Assembly: GCA_027322375.1 (NCBI GenBank) | Contig: DAHVRS010000277.1 | Location: forward strand, 1 to 10,115 | Source: Brachybacterium sp. | GTDB lineage: Bacteria; Actinomycetota; Actinomycetes; Actinomycetales; Dermabacteraceae | Length of the DNA stretch: 10,115 nucleotides | Direction of reading: 5' to 3' | Shown here: piece by piece, positions 1 through 5,630 of the stretch | How positions within the stretch are numbered: the stretch's first letter is position 1 | How the letters are laid out: each line of letters opens with the position of its first letter | Notes under the pieces: model-generated | Told to the model about the DNA's origin: nothing | Seen by the model: only the letters and a program-made list of their open reading frames with translations | Databases searched by the model: none | Program-made: the position numbers and the translations under genes

Positions 1-398
1 AGGAGTTCTGGGTCGCCGAGCACGGCACCGGGGCGCAGCGCACCGTCGTCGGCTGCGGGGCGCTGCACGTGCTGTGGGAGGACCTCGCCGAGGTGCGCAC
101 CCTCGCGGTGCACGAGTCGCTGCGCGGCACGGGCCTCGGCCACCGGCTCCTGGATGCGCTGCTGGACCGGGCGCGTGCGCTCGGGCTCGAGCGCGTGTTC
201 TGCCTGACCTTCGAGGTCGAGTTCTTCCGCCGCCATGGCTTCGAGGAGATGAGCGAGCCGGTCCACCCCGAGCTCTACATGGAGCTGCTGCGCTCCCCGG
301 ACGAGGGCATCGCGGAGTTCCTCGACCTCGCCCGCGTCAAGCCCAACACCCTCGGCAACACCCGCATGATCACGACCCTGGAGCCCGCCAGCTCCTGA
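1..398 (+). CDS. argA: Amino-acid (glutamate) N-acetyltransferase, ArgA-like GNAT, 5'-truncated
   Basis: The gene enters from the left edge; reading begins at base 3 and 131 residues are visible before the TGA at 396-398. It is a GNAT acetyltransferase of the short actinobacterial ArgA type, which makes N-acetylglutamate from acetyl-CoA and glutamate as the first step of arginine synthesis. The visible part holds the acetyl-CoA loop RGTGLGHRLL, then the strand and motif VFCLTFEVEFFRRHGFEE, and the family's C-terminal signature VKPNTLGNTRM. Family members are about 170 residues, so roughly 40 N-terminal residues lie outside the window. It converges on mutY, with 81 bp between the two stop codons. 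The family call rests on the motif set; substrate specificity is taken from the family (for example M. tuberculosis Rv2747) and is not proven by sequence alone. Confidence 0.85.
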   Translation, partial: EFWVAEHGTGAQRTVVGCGALHVLWEDLAEVRTLAVHESLRGTGLGHRLLDALLDRARALGLERVFCLTFEVEFFRRHGFEEMSEPVHPELYMELLRSPDEGIAEFLDLARVKPNTLGNTRMITTLEPASS

Positions 399-479
399 GC
401 GGCCCTCGCTCCCCGCACGCCGGCCGCCTCCTGCCTAGCGCGTAGTTTCCTCGCGAGCTCGCAGCCTCCCGATGTGAGC

Positions 480-1406
480 TCAGGGCAGGCGCAGCCCGTC
501 CTCGTCCCGCACCGCGAGCCCGTCGGTGAGCAGCGAGTCCCTGCAGCGCGTCACCTTCTCCAGATCCCCGGGATCCAGCGCCTCGATCGCCGCCTGGCTG
601 GCCGCGCCATTGCGTCGCAGCAGCGCCATGATCTTTCCGCGCAGCTGCCGGTCTGTCCCTTCGAAGGCCTGGCGCCGCCGTGTGTCCTCCTCCGGCGCGG
701 GCTGACCTGCCGCGAACCATGCGCATCCCGCCTCCGCGAGCGGGCACTGCGCGCAGCGCGGCGTGCGGGCGGTGCACACCAGCGCCCCGAGCTCCATCAC
801 CGCCTGGTTCCAGGCGACCGAGCGCGCAGTATCCGAAGGCAGCACCTTCGCGGCGAGAGCACGTTCGGCCGCGGAATAGGAACGGTCCGGCAGGGCCCTG
901 CCGCGCAGGCTGCGGGCGAGGACCCGGCGGATATTCGTGTCGACCACGACGGCCCTGCCGTGGTGGGCGAAGGTGGTGATCGCCGCGGCGGTGTACTCGC
1001 CGATCCCGGGCAGGGTGCGCAGCAGCTCCTCGCCGCGCGGCACCTCACCGCCGTGCTCGTGCACGATCGCGCGAGCGCACTCCTGCAGACGCAGCGCCCG
1101 GCGCGGGTAGCCGAGCCGGTCCCAGCAGCGCAGCACCTCCGCGGTGGGGGCGTCGGCGAGATCGGCCGGGGTGGGCCAGCGCTCCATCCACTCCTGCCAG
1201 CGCGGGAGAACCCGCACCACGGGCGTCTGCTGAAGCATCACCTCGGAGACGAGGATCGACCAGGCGCTCGCCCCGGCATGTCGCCACGGCAGATCGCGTG
1301 CGGCGCCCGCGTACCAGTCGACGACGGCGTCGACGATCGCCTCGGCCTGCGGGCCGGCTCTCAGCTCGCTCGTCGCGTCCGACGGGGCTTCCTGCGTCTC
1401 ACGCAT
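480..1406 (-). CDS. mutY: A/G-specific adenine DNA glycosylase MutY
   Basis: MutY removes adenine mispaired with 8-oxoguanine or guanine in base-excision repair. From the ATG at 1406 the protein has 308 residues. Visible features are the catalytic glutamate in SEVMLQQT (about E55), the helix-hairpin-helix LPGIGEYTAAA (about 132-142), the catalytic aspartate in VVDTNIRR (about D156), and four iron-sulphur cysteines at about 211, 218, 221 and 228. The cysteine spacing is 6-2-6 rather than the 6-2-5 of E. coli. Only 80 residues follow the cluster, so the MutT-like domain is short, as in other actinobacterial MutY proteins of about 300 residues. An in-frame GTG at 1430 would add 8 residues, but AGGAGG (minus strand, 1417-1422) sits 10 bp before the ATG and favours the shorter form. 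It follows mscL on the same strand, with a strong hairpin in the gap. Confidence 0.95.
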   Translation of the reverse strand: MRETQEAPSDATSELRAGPQAEAIVDAVVDWYAGAARDLPWRHAGASAWSILVSEVMLQQTPVVRVLPRWQEWMERWPTPADLADAPTAEVLRCWDRLGYPRRALRLQECARAIVHEHGGEVPRGEELLRTLPGIGEYTAAAITTFAHHGRAVVVDTNIRRVLARSLRGRALPDRSYSAAERALAAKVLPSDTARSVAWNQAVMELGALVCTARTPRCAQCPLAEAGCAWFAAGQPAPEEDTRRRQAFEGTDRQLRGKIMALLRRNGAASQAAIEALDPGDLEKVTRCRDSLLTDGLAVRDEDGLRLP

Positions 1407-1471
1407 CGCGCTCTCTCCTCCTGGGCTCACCCTGCGAGCCCCTCGACCACCGCGGGCCCCTCGACAGCAGA

Positions 1472-1501
1472 ACGGGCCGGGACCTCGAGGTCCCAGCCCG
1501 T
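1472..1501 (-). terminator. Strong hairpin between mscL and mutY, possible terminator
   Basis: ACGGGC and GGGACCT on the left arm pair with AGGTCCC and GCCCGT on the right arm around a central CG (a TCGA loop in practice), broken by a single c/a mismatch. It begins 47 bp after the mscL stop on the minus strand. There is no U-tract after it, so it may be a GC-rich actinobacterial terminator, a 3'-end stabiliser or a processing site. Confidence 0.5.
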
Positions 1502-1547
1502 CCTGCGCTGTGCGGCGAGCTCTCGCATCGCCGTGAGTGTCCGCGGA

Positions 1548-1970
1548 TCATACCTGCGGGGTGGTGCCGCCCTGGGCGCCACGCTGCGCGGTGAGCGCAT
1601 CGCGGATCTCGGTGAGGAGCACGATGTCCTCGGGGGCAGCGGTCTCCTCCTCCTCAGGCAGGCCGCGGCGCTTGCGGTCCATCTTGCGCGCGGCGGCGAT
1701 CGGGAGAACGAAGACGAAGTAGACGACCGCTGCGGTGATCAGGAAGGCGATCACGGCGGAGAGGATCGCGCCGATGTCGACCTTGGTCGACTCGTTGGTG
1801 ATGGTGAACGCGAGACCGTCGACGTTGTTGCCGCCGAACACGTTGATCACGGGCTGGATCAGGTTGTCGACGAAAGCGCCGATCAGCGCGGTGAACGCAC
1901 CACCGATCACGACGCCGACCGCGAGGTCGACGACATTGCCCTGCATGACGAATTCCTTGAAGCCCTTCAT
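1548..1970 (-). CDS. mscL: Large-conductance mechanosensitive channel MscL
   Basis: MscL is a homopentameric inner-membrane channel that opens under membrane tension and releases solutes during hypo-osmotic shock. The protein has 140 residues, close to the usual 130-150. It opens with the amphipathic N-terminal helix MKGFKEFVMQGNVVDLAVGV, which leads into TM1 (about 15-43) with the glycine/alanine-rich pore-lining stretch AVGVVIGGAF. A short periplasmic loop (about 46-64) follows, then TM2 (about 66-92), a basic cluster RKMDRKRR (95-102) and a C-terminal bundle helix DIVLLTEIRDAL (about 115-126). A purine-rich AAGGA lies about 9 bp before the ATG. It is 67 bp downstream of the SAF-domain gene on the same strand, the arrangement seen in other actinobacteria. 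Nothing is missing. Confidence 0.96.
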   Translation of the reverse strand: MKGFKEFVMQGNVVDLAVGVVIGGAFTALIGAFVDNLIQPVINVFGGNNVDGLAFTITNESTKVDIGAILSAVIAFLITAAVVYFVFVLPIAAARKMDRKRRGLPEEEETAAPEDIVLLTEIRDALTAQRGAQGGTTPQV

Positions 1971-2037
1971 GGGGTGATCCTTCGTGGGGCTCGGGGATTG
2001 GGGAGTGGAACCCTTCGTGAGCGGTTCCTGAGGAACA

Positions 2038-2667
2038 CTAGCCGATCACCGAGACGCTCACAGCCCCTCCTGCGAGAGCGTGGGCCAGTTCATGCGAGCG
2101 GGACCCCTCCACGGAGACGAGCATCTGAGGGCCGCCGGCACCTGTCCCGAGCGGGCTCGCGGACGTGCCCTCCGTGGAGAGATCGACGACTCGGGCCGGG
2201 ATCGGGGCGCCCGTCGTGTCGTCAGCAGAGGCGGGAAGAAGCGACACCTCGGCCCCTGGACGCAGATGGGGGAGGAGCACCGCGGGCACCGGCACCGCCA
2301 TGAGCACGCGCCCTTCGCCGATCGGCTCCTCGTCCGGGTCTTCGAGCATCGCGGGCACGAGCGCGGTCCCCGCGCCGACGGGATGGCGCAGGGTGCGGCC
2401 CACGAGATCCTCCGGCTGGCTCGAGGCGCCCTCGGGGACCAGTTGCGGAGCGACCGCGACGCGGCGCAGATGCTCAGCGCTCAGCATCGTCCCGGCAGGC
2501 AGCTCCTCGGCCGCGACGACGGTCTCGATCCCACGCGAGGACGGCGGGAGCAGCGCGGGCGCTGCGACGGCGACAGCGCCCAGCAGCACGAGGATGAGCA
2601 GGGCACGCCGTCGCCTGCGCAGGGCCCGGCGCCAGAGGGGCAGGTGTCGGCAGAGTCGATCGAGCAT
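2038..2667 (-). CDS. SAF-domain membrane protein (CpaB/RcpC-like)
   Basis: This 209-residue protein has a very basic N-terminus (WRRALRRRRR, 12-21), one transmembrane segment (about 22-42) and then an external part. The segment from about 47 to 105 (IETVVAAEELPAGTML then LVGRTLRHPVGAGTAL) has the SAF-domain pattern of CpaB/RcpC pilus-assembly proteins. The rest (about 119-209) is a beta-rich region ending in AVSVSVIG. In Flp/Tad systems CpaB helps pilus assembly, but no pilus genes are visible here, and actinobacterial genomes often carry such a stand-alone gene beside mscL and an FmdB gene; its role is unknown. No Shine-Dalgarno is seen before the ATG at 2667; a TAGCGT six bases upstream suggests a leaderless transcript. 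Domain call fairly sure, function not. Confidence 0.75.
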   Translation of the reverse strand: MLDRLCRHLPLWRRALRRRRRALLILVLLGAVAVAAPALLPPSSRGIETVVAAEELPAGTMLSAEHLRRVAVAPQLVPEGASSQPEDLVGRTLRHPVGAGTALVPAMLEDPDEEPIGEGRVLMAVPVPAVLLPHLRPGAEVSLLPASADDTTGAPIPARVVDLSTEGTSASPLGTGAGGPQMLVSVEGSRSHELAHALAGGAVSVSVIG

Positions 2668-2673
2668 GCGCCG

Positions 2674-2679
2674 ACGCTA
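2674..2679 (-). promoter_or_regulatory. -10 element for SAF-domain gene (leaderless)
   Basis: On the minus strand TAGCGT matches TANNNT and is followed by six bases and then the ATG at 2667. No convincing -35 and no ribosome site are seen, which fits a transcript starting at or next to the start codon. Confidence 0.4.
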
Positions 2680-2776
2680 TGCACGCACGCCTCGCGCCGC
2701 TGCGCCGTCGGCCGCGCTGTGGACGGCGGCGGAGTGTGGAGGGAGCTGGCCCTGCCGCTCCCGCAGCTCACGTTTT

Positions 2777-2826
2777 CCCGTCGGCCCGAGAGTCGCCGGC
2801 CGAGCCGAGAGTCGCCCGTCGGCCGG
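2777..2826. repeat. Degenerate 19-bp tandem repeat with inverted repeat, 3' of FmdB gene
   Basis: The 12-mer CCGAGAGTCGCC occurs at 2786-2797 and 2805-2816 (period 19), and CCCGTCGGCC at 2777-2786 and 2815-2824. Overlaid on this, CCGGCCGA (2796-2803) is the inverted complement of TCGGCCGG (2819-2826), so a hairpin of 8 bp with a 15-nt loop can form two bases after the FmdB stop codon on the minus strand. No U-tract follows on that strand. The remaining gap to the SAF gene (2668-2776) shows only its putative promoter. Confidence 0.55.
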
Positions 2827-2828
2827 GA

Positions 2829-3134
2829 TCAGGACGCAGCAGCCGCCGGAGCGCTCGAGGAGGAGCTGGACGACGACGCCGCAGAGCTGCTCGAGGAGGA
2901 AGAGCTCGCGCCAGCTTCGGAGCTGCTGCTCGAGGAGGCGGTTGAGGCGCCCGAGGTCGAGGAGTCGGTGGAGTAGAAGCCCGGGCCCTTGAAGACGATG
3001 CCGACGGAGTCGAAGACCTTGCGCAGCGAGTCCTGGGCGCACTCGGGACAGGTCACCAGCGAGTCCTCGCTGAAGTTCTGGTACTGCTCGAAGCCGTGGC
3101 CGCAGTTCTTGCAGGCGTAGACGTACGTGGGCAC
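2829..3134 (-). CDS. FmdB-family zinc-ribbon protein with serine-rich tail (Ruc-like)
   Basis: The 101-residue protein starts at a GTG (3134) with GAGGAG five bases upstream; this gives the family's usual MPTYVYAC opening. Residues 1-57 are the FmdB zinc ribbon, with metal ligands C8, C11, C29 and C32 and the conserved VFKGPGFYSTDS (47-58). Residues 59-101 are a low-complexity tail of Ser, Ala and a few Glu/Gly. The layout equals M. tuberculosis Rv0991c (Ruc), described as a redox-regulated chaperone with zinc-binding cysteines and a disordered C-terminus. The gene lies next to 5-formyltetrahydrofolate cyclo-ligase there as well. A holdase that is switched on when the cysteines oxidise is therefore a reasonable inference, but other FmdB proteins are annotated only as regulators without proof. 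No frameshift is apparent despite the repetitive tail. Confidence 0.85.
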   Translation of the reverse strand: MPTYVYACKNCGHGFEQYQNFSEDSLVTCPECAQDSLRKVFDSVGIVFKGPGFYSTDSSTSGASTASSSSSSEAGASSSSSSSSAASSSSSSSSAPAAAAS

Positions 3135-3201
3135 GCTCTCTCCTCGGGAGTCCTCATCGCGTCGGGACGTGACGCGCACGGTTCCTCACGCGCTCGCTCG
3201 C

Positions 3202-3224
3202 GCGGTGGACCGCAGGAGAGTCTA
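3202..3224 (-). promoter_or_regulatory. Candidate promoter with palindrome upstream of FmdB gene
   Basis: On the minus strand TAGACT (3219-3224) fits a -10 hexamer. Five bases on is the 5-2-5 palindrome GCGGTCCACCGC (3202-3213), covering the expected transcription start. It lies in the 104-bp gap after the 5-FCL stop and about 70 bp before the GTG start. No good -35 was found. Confidence 0.3.
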
Positions 3225-3238
3225 CGTCGCGCTCCAGG

Positions 3239-3886
3239 TCAGCGTCGCTGAGACGTGACCAGCGAGACGAGACCGTCGGCGGTGAGCACCTCGGGGATCG
3301 GAATGTCGTGCGCATCGCGGGGGAGACTGCCCGCCTCGAGCAGATCGCCGGGGTTGATCACCGCGACCACCCGGGCATGTGCAGGCAGGGTGGTCAGCGC
3401 CCGGTCGTAGTAGCCGGCCCCGTGGCCGATCCGGGTCCCGGAGCGGTCGACCGCGAGCGCCGGGGCGAGCACGAGCGAGGCGGTGCGCAGCGCCTCCGTG
3501 CCCAGACGCTCCCCATCGGGCTCCTGCCCGAAGCCGCGGCCGGGGGAGTCGCGGAAGGGGGAGCGACCATCCCAGGAGATCCACTCGAGCTGCTCGCCGG
3601 CCGCTGCGGCGGGGAACACGAGCTGCGCACCGGCGGCGGCGAGAGCTGCGGCGAGCGGCATGACGTCGGCCTCGGTGGAGGTGGGGTGGAAGGCAGCGAC
3701 GAGCGGCGCCTCGAGCCCTTCGATGAGCGCGCGCAGCGGGGCGGCGTGAGCGAGCAGGCGCTCCGCCTCGCGGGCGCGCAGCTCCGCACCGCCCGGTGCG
3801 CCGTAGACCTCACGGCGTCGCGCACGCAGCTCGCGCCGCAGCTCCTGCTTGCGTTCCGCGATCGGCGTCTGTGCGTTCTCTGTCAT
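3239..3886 (-). CDS. 5-formyltetrahydrofolate cyclo-ligase
   Basis: This enzyme (5,10-methenyl-THF synthetase) converts 5-formyl-THF to 5,10-methenyl-THF with ATP, returning stored folate to one-carbon metabolism in the cytoplasm. The ATG at 3886 gives 215 residues, near the family's usual 180-210, and has GGGAGGT four bases upstream; an upstream in-frame extension to 3925 is less likely. The N-terminal basic helix ERKQELRRELRARRREV carries the conserved start-of-domain arginine pattern. FHPTSTEADVMPL (66-78) is the substrate-side motif. The family signature is APALAVDRSGTRIGHGAGYY (141-160) followed by DR, the nucleotide/phosphate loop. HDIPIPEVLT near the end is also typical. It is divergent from rimJ, with 136 bp between starts, and heads a leftward block with the FmdB gene, the same pairing as Rv0992c-Rv0991c. 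Confidence 0.95.
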   Translation of the reverse strand: MTENAQTPIAERKQELRRELRARRREVYGAPGGAELRAREAERLLAHAAPLRALIEGLEAPLVAAFHPTSTEADVMPLAAALAAAGAQLVFPAAAAGEQLEWISWDGRSPFRDSPGRGFGQEPDGERLGTEALRTASLVLAPALAVDRSGTRIGHGAGYYDRALTTLPAHARVVAVINPGDLLEAGSLPRDAHDIPIPEVLTADGLVSLVTSQRR

Positions 3887-3948
3887 GACGACCTCCCGTG
3901 CTCGGTCCTGCGGCCAGGGTCCCACAGGAGGTCACAGCCGCGGAGGTC

Positions 3949-4007
3949 ATCTGCACAGCACGGGGCCATCTGCACAGCACCGGTGCCGTCTGCACGGCGC
4001 GGGGTCC
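3949..4007. repeat. Tandem ~20-bp repeats in the divergent 5-FCL/rimJ promoter region
   Basis: Three adjacent copies of RTCTGCACRGCRCSGGKSCC are seen: 3949-3967 (19 bp), 3968-3987 and 3988-4007 (20 bp each). A fourth, partial copy begins GTCTACGAT at 4008 and supplies the rimJ -10. A weaker match (GTCACAGCCGCGGAGGTC, 3931-3948) may be a decayed copy upstream. The spacing of 19-20 bp is close to two helical turns, which would put bound proteins on one face of the DNA. There are no spacers, so it is not a CRISPR array. Confidence 0.75.
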
Positions 4008-4010
4008 GTC

Positions 4011-4016
4011 TACGAT
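4011..4016 (+). promoter_or_regulatory. -10 element of rimJ (leaderless)
   Basis: TACGAT matches the actinobacterial -10 and is followed by six bases and the ATG at 4023. No Shine-Dalgarno precedes the ATG. The hexamer lies directly after the third 20-bp repeat, so a repeat-binding protein would contact RNA polymerase. Confidence 0.5.
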
Positions 4017-4022
4017 GACGCG

Positions 4023-4637
4023 ATGGTTCATGTCTGGCCGCTGACGCTGCGCGATGGGGAGCTGACCCTGCGTCCCATGCGGCGTCGGGATCGTGGCGCC
4101 TTCGAGGCTCTGCGCGCTCGCAATGCTGACTGGCTGCGCCCCTGGGACGCGAGCGACCCCGAATCCTCCCGCGGCCCGCTCGACTTCGGGACGTTGCGTC
4201 GCTGGAACGACCGTCAGGCACGGCTCGGCGCGAGCCTGCCGCTCGTGATCGTCCACGAGGGCCGGCTGGTCGGTCAGATCACCGCCGGGCCCCTCCAGTA
4301 CGGGGCGCTCCGCACCGCGGTGCTCGGTTACTGGATTGACCAGTCCGCCGCCGGGCGGGGAATCGTCCCGCGCGCCGTCGCACTCGTCATCGACCATCTC
4401 TTCGTCGAGCTCGGAATGCACCGCGTGGAGGTGACAGTGCGGCCCGAGAATACCGCGAGCCTGCGCGTGGTCGAGAAGCTGCATCTGCGGCCCGAGGGAT
4501 TGCGTCGTGCTGCGATCCATGTGGACGGCGCATGGCGAGACCATCTCGTCTTCGCGCTCACCGCTGAAGAGGTCGCGACGGGCGACGACGGACGCGGAGT
4601 CCTGCGCAGACTCCATCGCGAATATCCGCCGAATTGA
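4023..4637 (+). CDS. rimJ: RimJ/RimL-like GNAT N-acetyltransferase
   Basis: The 204-residue protein is a GNAT acetyltransferase of the RimJ/RimL group, which in E. coli acetylate N-termini of ribosomal proteins; the actinobacterial substrate is not known. It opens with LTLRDGELTLRPMRRRDRGA, the usual first strand and helix. The acetyl-CoA region is LGYWIDQSAAGRGIVPRAVA (101-120), where the pattern Q-x-x-x-G-x-G is seen. A later segment, RVEVTVRPENTASLRVVEKL (134-153), is typical; the glycine that commonly follows EKL is histidine here. It ends with WRDHLVFAL. The gene corresponds in order to Rv0995, between the 5-FCL region and the glpR homologue. It lacks a ribosome site and looks leaderless. 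The 97-bp gap after it shows no clear terminator. Confidence 0.85.
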   Translation: MVHVWPLTLRDGELTLRPMRRRDRGAFEALRARNADWLRPWDASDPESSRGPLDFGTLRRWNDRQARLGASLPLVIVHEGRLVGQITAGPLQYGALRTAVLGYWIDQSAAGRGIVPRAVALVIDHLFVELGMHRVEVTVRPENTASLRVVEKLHLRPEGLRRAAIHVDGAWRDHLVFALTAEEVATGDDGRGVLRRLHREYPPN

Positions 4638-4721
4638 TTCGCTCCGTCCGAATTCCAGGCCCCGCGCGAGTTCTCTCCCGACACGCCCAGGACCTGACCA
4701 GCTGAAGCACATCTGTGTCAT

Positions 4722-4727
4722 TAGGGT
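4722..4727 (+). promoter_or_regulatory. -10 element of glpR-like gene (leaderless)
   Basis: TAGGGT matches TANNNT and lies seven bases before the GTG start at 4735. This supports that start over the in-frame GTG at 4726, which would overlap the hexamer. No -35 at a normal distance is evident. Confidence 0.4.
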
Positions 4728-4734
4728 GGGCTCC

Positions 4735-5625
4735 GTGGAATCCATCAACCTCGGAGCCGTCCTCTTCGGCATCCTGCTGCTGCTGTGGCTGGTCTACGCC
4801 CTGCCGCGCACCGCGAGCCGTCGCGAGGTGATGGGGCGCACCCGCGCCGCGGACGAGACGGAGATGACCGCACAGGCGCGGGACCTCTCCGCAGCCGTCC
4901 ATTCCCGTCGCACCACCACTGAGGGGAACTCGCCCATGTCCCAGGACCGCCTGCTGCTGCGCCCCGCCGACCCGACCCGTCGGCCCCGTTTCGACGCCGA
5001 GCCCGGCACCCGCATCGACCCCGTCCGCGAGCGGAACCGCTCCCGGCGGTTGCTCGCCGTGGTGCTCGTGGCCCTCGCCCTGGTGACCCTCGGCTTGACC
5101 GCCCTCGCCGTCACCGGCCTCGTCGCCTGGTGGACCCCGCTGCTGGGCCTCGCCGGGATCGGCGTGTACCTCGTCGGGCTGCGCCGTGCGGAGCTCGAGC
5201 GCCGCGCCCGGGTGACCCGCGCCGCGAGCCGTGCCCGTGAGCAGCGTGCTCGCGAGGAGACCGCGCGCCGCCGTGAGGCGGGCCGTCTCCCGTCGGCCTC
5301 CACCCCCGCTGTGTCCGCGCCCGCCGCCCAGACCCCGTCGGCACCCGTGGCTGAGGAGGCCCTCGAGGCCAGTGCCGAGCGCGCTGCCGAGCATCTCGCC
5401 CGCCCGGGGGAGTGGACCCCGCGCCCGGTGCCGCTGCCCACCTACGCGCTGCGCGGCGAGGTTGATGACCTCGCGACCCGCCACGCCGCCCACCGCCGCT
5501 CCATGGCGGCGACCTCCGTGCCGCTTGAGGCCGCGAACGTGGAGGAGCTCGAGGCGGTCGACGAGACCTTCGCCCCCGCCCAGGACCTCCACCTCGATGA
5601 GATCCTCGCGCGCCGACGGGCCTGA
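4735..5625 (+). CDS. glpR: GlpR/SepX-like membrane protein linked to cell division
   Basis: From the GTG at 4735 the protein has 296 residues. TM1 is at about 5-23 and is followed by a polar loop of about 80 residues. A hydrophobic pair spans about 105-127 and 131-148. Then come an Arg/Glu/Ala-rich helix likely to form a coiled coil (150-182), an Ala/Pro/Ser linker (185-208), and the conserved box WTPRPVPLPTY (227-237) with an acidic tail. The N-terminal membrane segment, the central pair and the W-x-P-x-P-V-P-x-P-T-Y box recall the SepX (Streptomyces) and GlpR (Corynebacterium; Rv0996 in M. tuberculosis) family. GlpR is the membrane partner of the gephyrin-like Glp, which binds FtsZ. Its position right after rimJ supports the call. 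The partner gene glp is not in this window. The next gene starts 5 bp after the TGA, so the two are probably co-transcribed. Confidence 0.68.
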   Translation: MESINLGAVLFGILLLLWLVYALPRTASRREVMGRTRAADETEMTAQARDLSAAVHSRRTTTEGNSPMSQDRLLLRPADPTRRPRFDAEPGTRIDPVRERNRSRRLLAVVLVALALVTLGLTALAVTGLVAWWTPLLGLAGIGVYLVGLRRAELERRARVTRAASRAREQRAREETARRREAGRLPSASTPAVSAPAAQTPSAPVAEEALEASAERAAEHLARPGEWTPRPVPLPTYALRGEVDDLATRHAAHRRSMAATSVPLEAANVEELEAVDETFAPAQDLHLDEILARRRA

Positions 5626-5630
5626 GCGCC

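Noticed and set aside
399..479. Terminator between argA and mutY
   Set aside because: GCGGCC (400-405) can pair with GGCCGC (422-427) but only over a 16-nt loop and without a U-tract, so it is not supportable.
2007..2028. Terminator hairpin GGAACC/GGTTCC between the SAF gene and mscL
   Set aside because: It is a 6-bp stem with a 10-nt loop and no U-tract, and an alternative overlapping pairing is equally weak.
474..2303. A 609-codon open frame on the plus strand
   Set aside because: It is antisense to mutY, mscL and part of the SAF-domain gene, all of which have clear family motifs. Its product has no recognisable domain.
3949..4007. Possible CRISPR array
   Set aside because: The copies are directly adjacent with no spacers, are degenerate, and no cas gene is present.
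4507..4734. Upstream extension of the glpR-like gene
   Set aside because: The frame is open but overlaps rimJ in another frame and shows no family-like sequence. The membrane-segment start at the GTG 4735 fits better.
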